Part shown: one piece after another, positions 9,488 to 18,419 of the stretch
Position numbering within the stretch: position 1 is the stretch's first letter
How the letters are laid out: every line of letters starts with the position of its first letter
Assembly: GCA_000585015.1 (NCBI GenBank)
Contig: JFAX01000011.1
Coordinates: forward strand, 38,810 to 102,809
Reading direction: 5' to 3'
DNA: 64,000 bases
Origin: Candidatus Accumulibacter adjunctus
GTDB taxonomy: Bacteria; Pseudomonadota; Gammaproteobacteria; Burkholderiales; Rhodocyclaceae
Notes under the pieces: generated by a model
What the model was told of the DNA's origin: nothing
Databases searched by the model: none
What the model saw: only the letters and a program-made list of their open reading frames with translations
Position numbers and translations under genes: made by a program

Positions 9488-12400
9488 ATGTTCAAGTGGT
9501 TACTCGATAGCAGCCTGGCCAACCGGCTGCTGGTCATCATCGCCAGCCTGGTGCTGATGGCCTACGGGGCGTTCACCTTGTCGCGCACGCCGGTGGATGT
9601 CTTTCCCGACCTCAACAAGCCGACCGTCACCATCATGACCGAGGCGGGCGGCATGGCCGCCGAGGAGGTCGAGCTGCTCATCACCTTCCCGCTGGAAACG
9701 GCGATGAACGGGCTACCGGGCGTCGAGAGCGTGCGTTCGGTGTCCAGCGCCGGGTTGTCGTTCATCTACGTGACCTTCAACTGGCAGACCGAGATCTTCC
9801 GGGCGCGACAGATGGTTTCCGAACGACTTTCGGCGATGGAGGAGAGTCTGGCCGCCGGCGTCGTGCCGCGCATGGGACCGATCAGTTCGATCATGGGCGA
9901 GATCATGCAGATCGCGATTCCCATCGACACGGCGAAAATCTCGCCGATGCAGGTGCGCGAATACGCCGACTGGGTGCTGCGCCCGCGTTTGATGGCGATT
10001 CCCGGGGTCGCCCAGGTGATTCCCATCGGTGGCGAGGTGCGCCAGTTCCAGGTGCAGCCCAACACCGTGCGCATGGCTGAGCTCGGCATCACGCAGGCGC
10101 AGCTGGACAGCGCCCTTCGCGGCTATGCCGCGAACACGTCCGGCGGCTTTCTCGAAGTCAACGGCCGCGAATACCTGATCCGCAATCTCGGCCGTACCTC
10201 GCGGCTCGACGACCTGCGCAACCTGGCGCTGAGCGCCCGCTCGGGCCAACCGATCATTTTGCGGCAAATTGCCGACGTCACCTTCGCGCCAGCCATCAAG
10301 CGCGGTGATGCCGGGTTCGAGGGCAAGCCGGCGGTCATCCTGGGGGTGCAGAAGCAGCCGACGGCCGACACCATCCAGTTGACCCGCGGCATCGAAGCGG
10401 CTCTCGGCGACCTGAAGAAATCCTTGCCGCCGGGCATGGAGGCGCCGCAGGTCACCTTCCGCCAGGCGAGCTTCATCGAGGCTTCGATCGGCACCCTGCA
10501 GGGCAAGCTGATCGGCGCCTCGGTTTTCGTGGCGCTGATCCTCTTCTTCTTCCTCGGCACGCTGCGTCCGACGGTCATTGCGCTGACCGCCATCCCGGTG
10601 TCCATCTTCATCACGGCGCTGGTCTTCCGGTATTTCGGCCTCTCGATCAACACCATGACCCTGGGCGGCTTGGCCATCGCCATTGGCGGCCTCGTCGACG
10701 ACGCCGTGGTCGGCGTTGAAAACGTCCTTCGGCGCCTGAAGGAAGACCGGGAAAAGCATCCCCACGCCCGCCTGCATCCGATCGAGCTGGTGGCACGGGC
10801 GACCTTGGAGGTGCGCTCGGCGATTCTCTACGCGACGATCATCATCGTCCTCGTCTTCCTGCCTCTGTTTGCCCTGCCGGGCATGGAAGGGCGGCTGTTC
10901 GTGCCGCTCGGGGTCGCCTTCATCGTTTCGACGCTGGCTTCACTGGTGGTTTCGGTGACCGTCACGCCGGTCCTCTCCTTCTACCTGTTGCCGCGAATGA
11001 AATCGCTCGATCACGGTGACACCCGCCTGTTGGCGTGGCTGAAAGCCGGCTACCGCCGCAGCCTGCAGGTCGTCCTCGATCACCCGCGCGGGGCGCTGGC
11101 GATCGGCGGCAGCGCCGTCGTCATCGCCGCGCTGGCCGTGCCTTTCTTCCCGAAAACCTTCCTGCCGCCATTCAACGAGGGCACGCTGCTGATCGGGATG
11201 CGCCTGAACCCAGGCGTCACGCTCGCCGAATCCTCGGATCTCGCGCGGCAGGCCGAGGTACTGGTCAGGCAGGTGCCCGAGGTGGTGCATGTCGGCCGAC
11301 GCAGCGGACGGGCGGAACTCGACGAGCACGCCGAGGGCGTGCATGTCAGCGAACTCGACGTCGGCCTCAAGCCGGCGACGGAATTGACGCGGCCGATGAG
11401 CGAGGTCAGCGCCGACATTCGCGCCCGCCTGATCAACCTGCCGGCAGCGATTTCCATCGGCCAGCCGATTTCCCATCGCATCGACCACATGCTGTCCGGC
11501 GTGCGTTCACAGATCGCCATCAAGATTTTCGGCGAGGATCTGGATACGCTGCGCGCCCAGGCCGACGCCCTACGCGGCCGGCTCGCCGGCATCCCTGGCT
11601 TGGCCGACCTGGAGATCGAGAAGCAGGTGCTGGCACCGCAGATCAAGGTGCGCATCGATTACGCGGCAGCGGCCCGCTACGGCATCCCGACACCGCATTT
11701 GCTGGCCACCCTGCAGAACCTGATCGAAGGCGAAAAGGTTACCCAGATCGTCGAAGGCGGCCGGCGTTTCGCGCTGGTGGTTCGCCTGCCGGAATCGTCC
11801 CGCTCGCTCACCGGACTGGGGCAGATCCTGCTGGAAACGCCATCGGGCAGCATTCCGCTTTCCAAAGTGGCGAGCATCGAGGACAGCGACGGGCCGAACC
11901 AGATCAGCCGCGACGACGGCAAGCGGCGCATCGTCATTTCGGCCAACACCCAGGGACGGGCGTTGTCGGCGGTGATCGAGGATATCCGCAAGGCGGTGGC
12001 CGAAACGCCGCTGCCGGAAGGCTATTTCGTCACCCTGGGCGGGCAGTTCCAGGCGCAGGAAGAGGCTTCGCGCCTGGTCGGCCTGCTCGCTGTCGTCTCC
12101 TTGGTGCTGATGTTCGTCGTGCTCTACAGCCGCTACAGGTCGGTCACTCTTTCAGCGTTGATCATGGCCAATATCCCGCTCGCGCTCGTCGGCGCGGTGA
12201 TCGGCCTGTGGTTGTCCGGGCAGCCGCTTTCCGTCGCCGCTTTGGTCGGCTTCATCACGCTGGCCGGCATTTCGGTGCGCAACGGCATCCTGAAGGTCAG
12301 CCACTACATCAACCTGATGCGCATGGAGGGGGAATCCTTCGATCACAAGATGATCCTGCGCGGCTCGCTGGAACGTCTCTCGCCGGTGCTGATGACGGCG

Positions 12401-12607
12401 CTGGTCACCGCCTTCGCGCTGGCGCCGCTGCTCTTCGAGGCGGAACGGCCCGGCACCGAAATCCTGCATCCGGTCGCCGTGGTCATCTTCTCGGGCCTCA
12501 TCAGCTCGACCCTGCTCGACACCTTCCTGACGCCGGCGATGTTCTGGATGTTCGGCCGGAAGGACGCAGAACAGCTGATGACGAACCGCGACTCCGAAGC
12601 ACTTTGA
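9488..12607 (+). CDS. czcA: efflux RND transporter permease subunit (CzcA-like, HME family)
   Basis: 1039 aa; LANRLLVIIASLVLMAYGAFTLSRTPVDVFPDLNKPTVTIMTEAGGMAAEEVE; TM4 IGGLVDDAVVGVENVLRRL. Confidence 0.93.
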   Translation: MFKWLLDSSLANRLLVIIASLVLMAYGAFTLSRTPVDVFPDLNKPTVTIMTEAGGMAAEEVELLITFPLETAMNGLPGVESVRSVSSAGLSFIYVTFNWQTEIFRARQMVSERLSAMEESLAAGVVPRMGPISSIMGEIMQIAIPIDTAKISPMQVREYADWVLRPRLMAIPGVAQVIPIGGEVRQFQVQPNTVRMAELGITQAQLDSALRGYAANTSGGFLEVNGREYLIRNLGRTSRLDDLRNLALSARSGQPIILRQIADVTFAPAIKRGDAGFEGKPAVILGVQKQPTADTIQLTRGIEAALGDLKKSLPPGMEAPQVTFRQASFIEASIGTLQGKLIGASVFVALILFFFLGTLRPTVIALTAIPVSIFITALVFRYFGLSINTMTLGGLAIAIGGLVDDAVVGVENVLRRLKEDREKHPHARLHPIELVARATLEVRSAILYATIIIVLVFLPLFALPGMEGRLFVPLGVAFIVSTLASLVVSVTVTPVLSFYLLPRMKSLDHGDTRLLAWLKAGYRRSLQVVLDHPRGALAIGGSAVVIAALAVPFFPKTFLPPFNEGTLLIGMRLNPGVTLAESSDLARQAEVLVRQVPEVVHVGRRSGRAELDEHAEGVHVSELDVGLKPATELTRPMSEVSADIRARLINLPAAISIGQPISHRIDHMLSGVRSQIAIKIFGEDLDTLRAQADALRGRLAGIPGLADLEIEKQVLAPQIKVRIDYAAAARYGIPTPHLLATLQNLIEGEKVTQIVEGGRRFALVVRLPESSRSLTGLGQILLETPSGSIPLSKVASIEDSDGPNQISRDDGKRRIVISANTQGRALSAVIEDIRKAVAETPLPEGYFVTLGGQFQAQEEASRLVGLLAVVSLVLMFVVLYSRYRSVTLSALIMANIPLALVGAVIGLWLSGQPLSVAALVGFITLAGISVRNGILKVSHYINLMRMEGESFDHKMILRGSLERLSPVLMTALVTAFALAPLLFEAERPGTEILHPVAVVIFSGLISSTLLDTFLTPAMFWMFGRKDAEQLMTNRDSEAL

Positions 12608-12630
12608 TTTCTCCTGAAAGGAAACGCTCG

Positions 12631-13017
12631 ATGAAACCGATTGAACTCCTTGCCGCGATCGCGCTTGGCACTTCCCCCATCGCCCATGCAGCCGGCGGAC
12701 ACGATCACGGTACCGACCACAAGCCTGCCCATGGGGGTTTGGTCGTCGAATCGCATCATCTCGACTTCGAGCTGGTGGTCAAGCCCGAGGCGCTGCAACT
12801 CTTTGTCCGCGATCATGGCAAACCGGTCGATGTGTCCAAGGCGACCGGCAAGCTGACTTTGCTTTCCGGCAACGAAAAACTGGAACTGCCACTCACTCCG
12901 GCGGGTGATCATTTGGCCAGCAAAGGCAATTACACGCTTCAAGCGGGTCGTCCGGTAATTGCTCAGGTGGTGTTTCCGGGAAAGGCATCCGTCGCTGCCA
13001 GGTTCGTCTTGCGGTAG
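12631..13017 (+). CDS. small exported His-rich protein downstream of czcA
   Basis: MKPIELLAAIALGTSPIAHAAGGHDHGTDHKPAHGGLVVESHH... Confidence 0.75.
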   Translation: MKPIELLAAIALGTSPIAHAAGGHDHGTDHKPAHGGLVVESHHLDFELVVKPEALQLFVRDHGKPVDVSKATGKLTLLSGNEKLELPLTPAGDHLASKGNYTLQAGRPVIAQVVFPGKASVAARFVLR

Positions 13018-13175
13018 TTGCGAGATCCAAGGAGATCGTTGTGGTGTCGGCTTCCAGCCGCGTGAATTCCTGTCGAGTGGGTTCGTCGCGGAGGTCTGCA
13101 GCTGTCGCTCGTTCGCGGCTGACGTTCTTCCCGGAAGCGTGAATTCGCATGCAGCTCGATGTGTGGCGCAGCAAC

Positions 13176-13346
13176 CGGCGGCTGGCGAGTCGGTGGGCAG
13201 GATCCGCCTGCCGGCGGCGGGGGCTGGCTGGGCAGTCCGGGCGATCTGCTCGGCGGCGGTGGGCGTGGCGATTCGGTGATCGAGACGGCGGCGAAGAGCG
13301 CGGTGCGGGCGATCGGCTCGCAGTTTGGCCGCGAGATCATTCGCGG
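13176..13346 (+). pseudogene. DUF853 3'-terminal remnant (no stop codon, terminator region deleted)
   Basis: [48 protein letters not shown] matches the DUF853 C-terminus at 3782-3943; 87 bp (3944-4030 of the left copy) missing. Confidence 0.88.
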
Positions 13347-13499
13347 ACCCTCAGAGCGTCAGTTGTAGGCGGACACCGACGACGGTCGAATCGGGCAACT
13401 GGAAGCCCGGGTTGAAGATGCGCTGGATCACCGGCTGGACGACCAGACCGGGAAGCAGCGGCGCCTGGTAGGTGATCTCGACCACCGTCTCGTTGTTCG
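13176..13499 (+). repeat. Right copy of island-flanking direct repeat
   Basis: See left copy 3782-4183. Confidence 0.9.
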
Positions 13500-14757
13500 A
13501 GGTCAGCGGTGAGCCGGATTCGTCGGCCAGCAGGGCGCGTCCCTGCGGATCGGCGTGCGCGCGGGTCGCCGCGATGCCGAAGACGTCGTCCTCGCGACCG
13601 GGGAACGGGCCACGGAAGCTCATGCCGGCACTCAGCGAGTAGCCGAGCGTGCTCGTGCGCCCGTCGGTGAAGCCGTAGCGCGCGAAGAGGCTGAGGTCGC
13701 GCTTGCTTCCCGGCACCCGGTACACGGTCTGCTCGCCGAGCAGGTAGGCGCCCCAGTGCCGCGCGTCGCGTGGCTCGTCGTTGGCATCGACGGCGGTCAG
13801 CTGCTCGAAGCGAGGCGCATAGCGCCAGGCGCCGACCGCCACCTTGCTGATCGGCGAGTAGTCATCGTCATCGCCGGCCGGACCGAGGGCGTCGCCAAAT
13901 AGGCCGGCCTGCACGGGACTGAAGCCGACCTCGCCGATGAGCAGGCTGCCGGTGCTCTTGCGCCAGCTGATGTTGCGGCCGGCGGTGTCGATGCGCTCGC
14001 TGGGAATGCCGCGACTGATCGCCAGCATGGCGTACCAAGTCGGGTCGGGGTCGACCCGCAGGCGGGCGCCGTAACTGCTCGTGGCATAGATCGACGGGCC
14101 GGCCAGGCTGCCGAAGCTGCCGAACTCGGCGGCTGGGCCGAAGGACGGGTGGAGGAAGACTCCCGACGAGTCGGTGACATAGAACTCGCTGTCGAGCGGG
14201 TAGAGACCCGCGCGCAGCGACGCCTGGCCATCGAGGAACGACTGCTGCAGCCATGCCTCGAAGATGCCGCTGCGGTTGACCGGGACCTCGATGTTGTCGA
14301 CGCCCATGTAGCTGCCGACGTCGTCGAGGTTGACTCGACCGCCGCTGCTGCTGATCAGCACGACATGCGCCGAGCCGCCGCGCCAGCCGATCAGCTTTTC
14401 GCCGTCGAGCTCGATGGCGAGGTTGAGGTTGCCCATGTAGCCACCGCCGCGCTTGATGCCGCCGCTGTTGTTGCGCACGTAGTCGGCGGTATAGACGAGG
14501 TCTACCTGGACACCGGCGTCGAAGAGCCGCTGCCGGGTGCCGTCCCAGTCACCGCTGAGCGTGCTCGCCTGCCAGTCGGGGGCTTTGTCCTCGCTGCCGT
14601 CGTCGGTGGTCTTCCCTGCCCCTGCTGTCTGATCGCCACCTACCGGCGCTGTTGCCGCTGCCTCGCCGGCAGCCAGCCCGGGGATTCCTGACAGCATAAG
14701 GCAGGCGAGCAAGGTCGCCACTCTCTTGCTTCCAATCACGTTCTGTTGCGTCGGCAT
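13351..14757 (-). CDS. carbohydrate porin, OprB family
   Basis: Signal peptide; WDGTRQRLFDAGVQVDLVYTADYVRNNSGG...; ends QPVIQRIFNPGFQLPDSTVVGVRLQLTL. Confidence 0.9.
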   Translation of the reverse strand: MPTQQNVIGSKRVATLLACLMLSGIPGLAAGEAAATAPVGGDQTAGAGKTTDDGSEDKAPDWQASTLSGDWDGTRQRLFDAGVQVDLVYTADYVRNNSGGIKRGGGYMGNLNLAIELDGEKLIGWRGGSAHVVLISSSGGRVNLDDVGSYMGVDNIEVPVNRSGIFEAWLQQSFLDGQASLRAGLYPLDSEFYVTDSSGVFLHPSFGPAAEFGSFGSLAGPSIYATSSYGARLRVDPDPTWYAMLAISRGIPSERIDTAGRNISWRKSTGSLLIGEVGFSPVQAGLFGDALGPAGDDDDYSPISKVAVGAWRYAPRFEQLTAVDANDEPRDARHWGAYLLGEQTVYRVPGSKRDLSLFARYGFTDGRTSTLGYSLSAGMSFRGPFPGREDDVFGIAATRAHADPQGRALLADESGSPLTSNNETVVEITYQAPLLPGLVVQPVIQRIFNPGFQLPDSTVVGVRLQLTL

Positions 14758-15134
14758 TTTCTACCTGCTCTCTCCGTAAGAAATGGATCCAACCAAGCCT
14801 TGCCCCGTGCGCGGGTCAGCGACCGACCGTGGCGGTGCAGGCTTCATCGATGGGTGCCCGTTGCGTCTGCTGCTCGCCGGCAGCGAACCAGAGAGGCGCG
14901 GTGCGGGCGCAGCCGCTACACTGATCCTGCGAGGCCCGCTTGGCTGCGGCTGTGCCGCAGCGATTCGCTGTTCTCGGTTCACCGCTTTCGCTTGCGGACG
15001 GAGTGTTGAAGAAGAGGCTTGCCGGTGACCAATACCCGCTTGACGGTTGTGTTGCTTTAACATGGCTCTGTTACAAACACAGCACAGTGTACTGCAAGCC
15101 TGGATGAGCGTATCGGTTGCAGCGTCCGGGCGCG

Positions 15135-15599
15135 TCAATCGCGGCTTCCCTCGAATGCCGCCGTATCGCCGGGGCGGCGCAACATCTTGTTGACTTCGTC
15201 GGCGTGCAGTTCCTCATCGACGATCAACTCGCGTGCGTACTCCTCGAGGAGCACGTTTTTCCCGGCGACCAGGGCGAGCAACCGATAGTAGGCTGCTTTG
15301 GCCATGTTCTCGTGATCGAGGCTTTCCTTCAAGATGTCGCTGATGTCGTGGCGATGGGTTTCCAGCAAGGGGCCGATTGCCAGTGAGGGATGACCTCCGA
15401 GCAGCGTCACCAGCTCCCCGGCCCGCGCTGCGTGGGCAAGGCCTTCTGCGGCATTCTTCTTCATCCAGTCAACAATCGGCAGGCGGTTGTAGCCATAGAC
15501 CATCAGCGAGTAGTGCGTGTAGCGGACGACACCTGCCAGTTCAAGCTCCATGATCTGATTGAGAATCGAGATCACTTCTTCACGATCAAAGTTGCTCAT
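15135..15599 (-). CDS. ferritin-like/bacterioferritin-type protein
   Basis: MSNFDREEVISILNQIMELELAGVVRYTHYSLMVYGYNRLPIVDWMKKNAAEGLAHAARAGE...EELHADEVNKML. Confidence 0.82.
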   Translation of the reverse strand: MSNFDREEVISILNQIMELELAGVVRYTHYSLMVYGYNRLPIVDWMKKNAAEGLAHAARAGELVTLLGGHPSLAIGPLLETHRHDISDILKESLDHENMAKAAYYRLLALVAGKNVLLEEYARELIVDEELHADEVNKMLRRPGDTAAFEGSRD

Positions 15600-15750
15600 T
15601 CCTTGACTCCAGTCATTCGCGCCACGGAAGAGGCCGTCGCTGCAATTGGTGTGGCACAACCAATCGGCCGGTAGGGGGGAGACGGTACACGTGCTGGCGC
15701 CCTCGCGAGCAGCCGCGCTTGGACTCGGGCGAGCAGTCGTGGCTCGACGT

Positions 15751-16017
15751 TCAGCGTTCTTTCGTGCCGCGGCTGCTGACGATCAGCATCTTGCTGTGGG
15801 CTTGCGTCCGCGGACCGGCGGCGCACCCGGAACAGCCACTGCAGGGGCTCACACTCGCCGGACGGTCGGCTCCGCTGCTTGCGGCCAGTCCTCGGCGCCG
15901 CAGCAGCATCGGCCAGCGCCGGGCGAGCGCCGGCATGAGCGTGGCGGCGAACAGGCCGCGGCCGAGATGGGCGATGGCGGCGACCACCACGCCATAGGCG
16001 GCGATTTCCTCGAACAC
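15751..16017 (-). CDS. FeoB-associated Cys-rich small membrane protein (GTG start)
   Basis: VFEEIAAYGVVVAAIAHLGRGLF...CSGCSGCAAG directly after feoB. Confidence 0.55.
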   Translation of the reverse strand: MFEEIAAYGVVVAAIAHLGRGLFAATLMPALARRWPMLLRRRGLAASSGADRPASVSPCSGCSGCAAGPRTQAHSKMLIVSSRGTKER

Positions 16018-16018
16018 T

Positions 16019-17890
16019 TCAGCCTCCGGTGAGGAGCAGGGCGACGCGGTAGGTGACGAAAGCGGCGGCATAGGCCAGCGCGAACAGGTAGGCGGCCATC
16101 AGTACGGGGTAACGCCATGAGTTCGTCTCGCGGCGGACCACCGCCAGTGTCGACAGGCACTGCGGCGAAAACACGTACCACGCCAGCAGCGCGAAAGCGG
16201 TCGGCAACGACCAGCTGGCGGCCAGCATGGGCAGCAACTGATCGGCGACGTCATCGCCGGCAGCCGACAGAGCATAGACCGTGCCGAGGGCGCCGACCGC
16301 CACTTCCCGCGCCGCCATGCCGGGCACCAGTGCGATCGAGATCTGCCAGTTGAAGCCGATCGGCGCCAGCACGACCTCGAGCGCGCGCCCGAGCATGCCG
16401 GCGTAGGAGTACTGGATGGCCGGGCCGCTGGCGCCTGCGGGCGCCGCCGGGAACGTCGACAGGAACCAGAGCACGATCATCAGCGACAGGATGATGCCGC
16501 CGACACGCCGGAGGAAGATGCGCGCCCGTTCGAGCAGGCCGAGCAGCAGGCTGCGGCCATGCGGCCAGCGGTAGGAAGGGAGTTCAAGCATCAGCGGCGA
16601 CTGTACCCCCTTGCCGGCAGCCAGCCGGAGGACACCGGCCACCGCCATGGCACTGGCCACGCCGCCGACGTAAAGGCCGAACAGGACCAGGCCCTGCAGG
16701 TTGAAGACGCCGGCGACCGTCGTCTCGGGGATGAACGCGGCAATGATCAGCGCGTATACCGGCAGGCGCGCCGAACAGGTCATCAGCGGTGCGATCATGA
16801 TCGTCGTCAGGCGGTCGCGCCAGCTCGAGATCGTGCGTGCCGCCATGATGCCGGGTATGGCGCAGGCAAAGCTCGACAGGAGCGGAATGAACGAGCGTCC
16901 GGAGAGGCCGACGGTACCCATCAGGCGATCGAGCAGGAAGGCGGCACGCGGCAGGTAGCCCGAATCCTCGAGAGCCAGGATGAACAGGAAGAGGATCAGG
17001 ATCTGCGGCAGGAAGACGAGGACACTGCCGACACCGGCGATGATGCCGTCGACCAGGAGGCTGCGCAGGATGGTGTCCGGCATCCTCTCGCCGACCGTCT
17101 CGCCGATCGCCGCGATGCCATCCTTGATCAGCTCCATCGGCAGGCTCGCCCAACTGAAAACGGCCTGGAACATGAGGAACAGCGTACCGGCCAGGATGAG
17201 CATGCCCCAGACCGGGTGCAGGACGACGCGGTCGATTCTCTCGTCGCGGCGCGTGTCGACCGCCGGCTGGCTGACCGTCGCGGCCAGGATGCGTCGCACC
17301 TCGCGTTGCGTTGCGCCGACGTCGGTGACATCCGGCGGCAGCCAGGATGCCGGGGGCGAACCCGTCACCGCGAGCGGGGTATCGAGCTGACGGATCAGCT
17401 CGTCGGCACCGCCGCCCTTGATGGCGATCGTGCTGACGACCGGCATTCCCAGCTCGCGGGCGAGCGCCGGTACGTCGATGACGATGCCGCGCCGCTTGGC
17501 CAGGTCGGTCATGTTGAGCGCGAGAATCATGGGTACGCCCAGGCGCCTGACTTCGAGGACGAGTCGCAGGTTGAGCTTGAGGTTGGTCGCGTCGCTGACG
17601 CAGACGATCAGTTCGGGCGGTGGCTCCGCGTCGAGCCTGCCGAGGATGACGTCGCGGGTGATCTCCTCGTCGATGCTGAGTGCGTTGAGACTGTAGGCCC
17701 CCGGCAGGTCGAGCACACGGAAGCTCTTGCCGGCCGCGGTGGTGAACTGCCCTTCCTTGCGGTCGACGGTGACTCCCGGATAGTTGGCGACCTTCTGCCG
17801 GCTGCCCGTCAGGAGATTGAACAGCGCCGTCTTGCCACAGTTCGGGTTGCCGAGCAGGGCCAGGCGCAGGCCTTCCGTTGCGGCGCTCAT
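16019..17890 (-). CDS. feoB: ferrous iron transport protein B
   Basis: MSAATEGLRLALLGNPNCGKTALFNLLTGSRQKVANYPGVTVDRKEG. Confidence 0.96.
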   Translation of the reverse strand: MSAATEGLRLALLGNPNCGKTALFNLLTGSRQKVANYPGVTVDRKEGQFTTAAGKSFRVLDLPGAYSLNALSIDEEITRDVILGRLDAEPPPELIVCVSDATNLKLNLRLVLEVRRLGVPMILALNMTDLAKRRGIVIDVPALARELGMPVVSTIAIKGGGADELIRQLDTPLAVTGSPPASWLPPDVTDVGATQREVRRILAATVSQPAVDTRRDERIDRVVLHPVWGMLILAGTLFLMFQAVFSWASLPMELIKDGIAAIGETVGERMPDTILRSLLVDGIIAGVGSVLVFLPQILILFLFILALEDSGYLPRAAFLLDRLMGTVGLSGRSFIPLLSSFACAIPGIMAARTISSWRDRLTTIMIAPLMTCSARLPVYALIIAAFIPETTVAGVFNLQGLVLFGLYVGGVASAMAVAGVLRLAAGKGVQSPLMLELPSYRWPHGRSLLLGLLERARIFLRRVGGIILSLMIVLWFLSTFPAAPAGASGPAIQYSYAGMLGRALEVVLAPIGFNWQISIALVPGMAAREVAVGALGTVYALSAAGDDVADQLLPMLAASWSLPTAFALLAWYVFSPQCLSTLAVVRRETNSWRYPVLMAAYLFALAYAAAFVTYRVALLLTGG

Positions 17891-18168
17891 CGGGCTGCCT
17901 CGCACGCCGGCGTCACCAGCACGCGCTCGGCTTCGAAGCGGCGCAGGGCGAACATCGTGTCGCCGACCCGCACGGCCAGCGGATCGCCACCGGGGTAGCC
18001 GCGCGCGACGACGCGCACGCGCTCGCCGGGGATGAAGCCGATCTCGAAGAGTCGCAGGGCAATCTCCTGTTCCTCCGTCCGCTCATCGCTCGCGCCCGGT
18101 GCGCCGCTCACCGTTCCTTCCTGACCCATCGGCAGCTCAAACAGGGTCATCGATCCCGTGGTCGTCAT
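17887..18168 (-). CDS. feoA: ferrous iron transport protein A
   Basis: RLFEIGFIPGERVRVVARGYPGGDPLAVRVGDTMFALRRFEAERVLV. Confidence 0.92.
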   Translation of the reverse strand: MTTTGSMTLFELPMGQEGTVSGAPGASDERTEEQEIALRLFEIGFIPGERVRVVARGYPGGDPLAVRVGDTMFALRRFEAERVLVTPACEAAR

Positions 18169-18271
18169 CGTGGCGGGTTCCTCTCTTCGGATTGAATGTC
18201 GTCATGCTCGTGTATCGCAGCTCTCAGACCGTGCATCGCTCGCGGCTGGTCCAGGACTGTGCCCAAACGAT

Positions 18272-18288
18272 ATGCGAATGATTCGCAT
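18272..18288. promoter_or_regulatory. Fur-box-like palindrome upstream of feoAB
   Basis: ATGCGAAT-G-ATTCGCAT, perfect 8-1-8 inverted repeat about 100 bp upstream of the feoA start. Confidence 0.75.
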
Positions 18289-18419
18289 TTGTAAAGAGTT
18301 GCGAAGCGGTGTTGCCGTGCGCGCAACCCGCCGGTGAGCAGACTTGAATTGCCTCTCGTCAGGAATGCAGGCTGCGGCCGCAGCGACCACCGGGCCGGCG
18401 AGTGTCTGGCCTGCTTGGC

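Larger units (their letters stand above)
4184..13175. other. Heavy-metal resistance island inserted at the DUF853/OprB junction
   Basis: Metal regulator/transport genes bracketed by direct copies of the DUF853-OprB junction; no integrase or transposase seen inside. Confidence 0.65.

Noticed and set aside
11035-12630. Plus-strand ORF in an alternate frame inside czcA
   Set aside because: Only its 3' part (12631-13017) is a real gene; the rest is an out-of-frame Arg/Pro-rich translation of czcA
13018-13175. Short segment between the last island gene and the right repeat as an IS remnant
   Set aside because: No terminal inverted repeats, transposase similarity or target duplication could be seen
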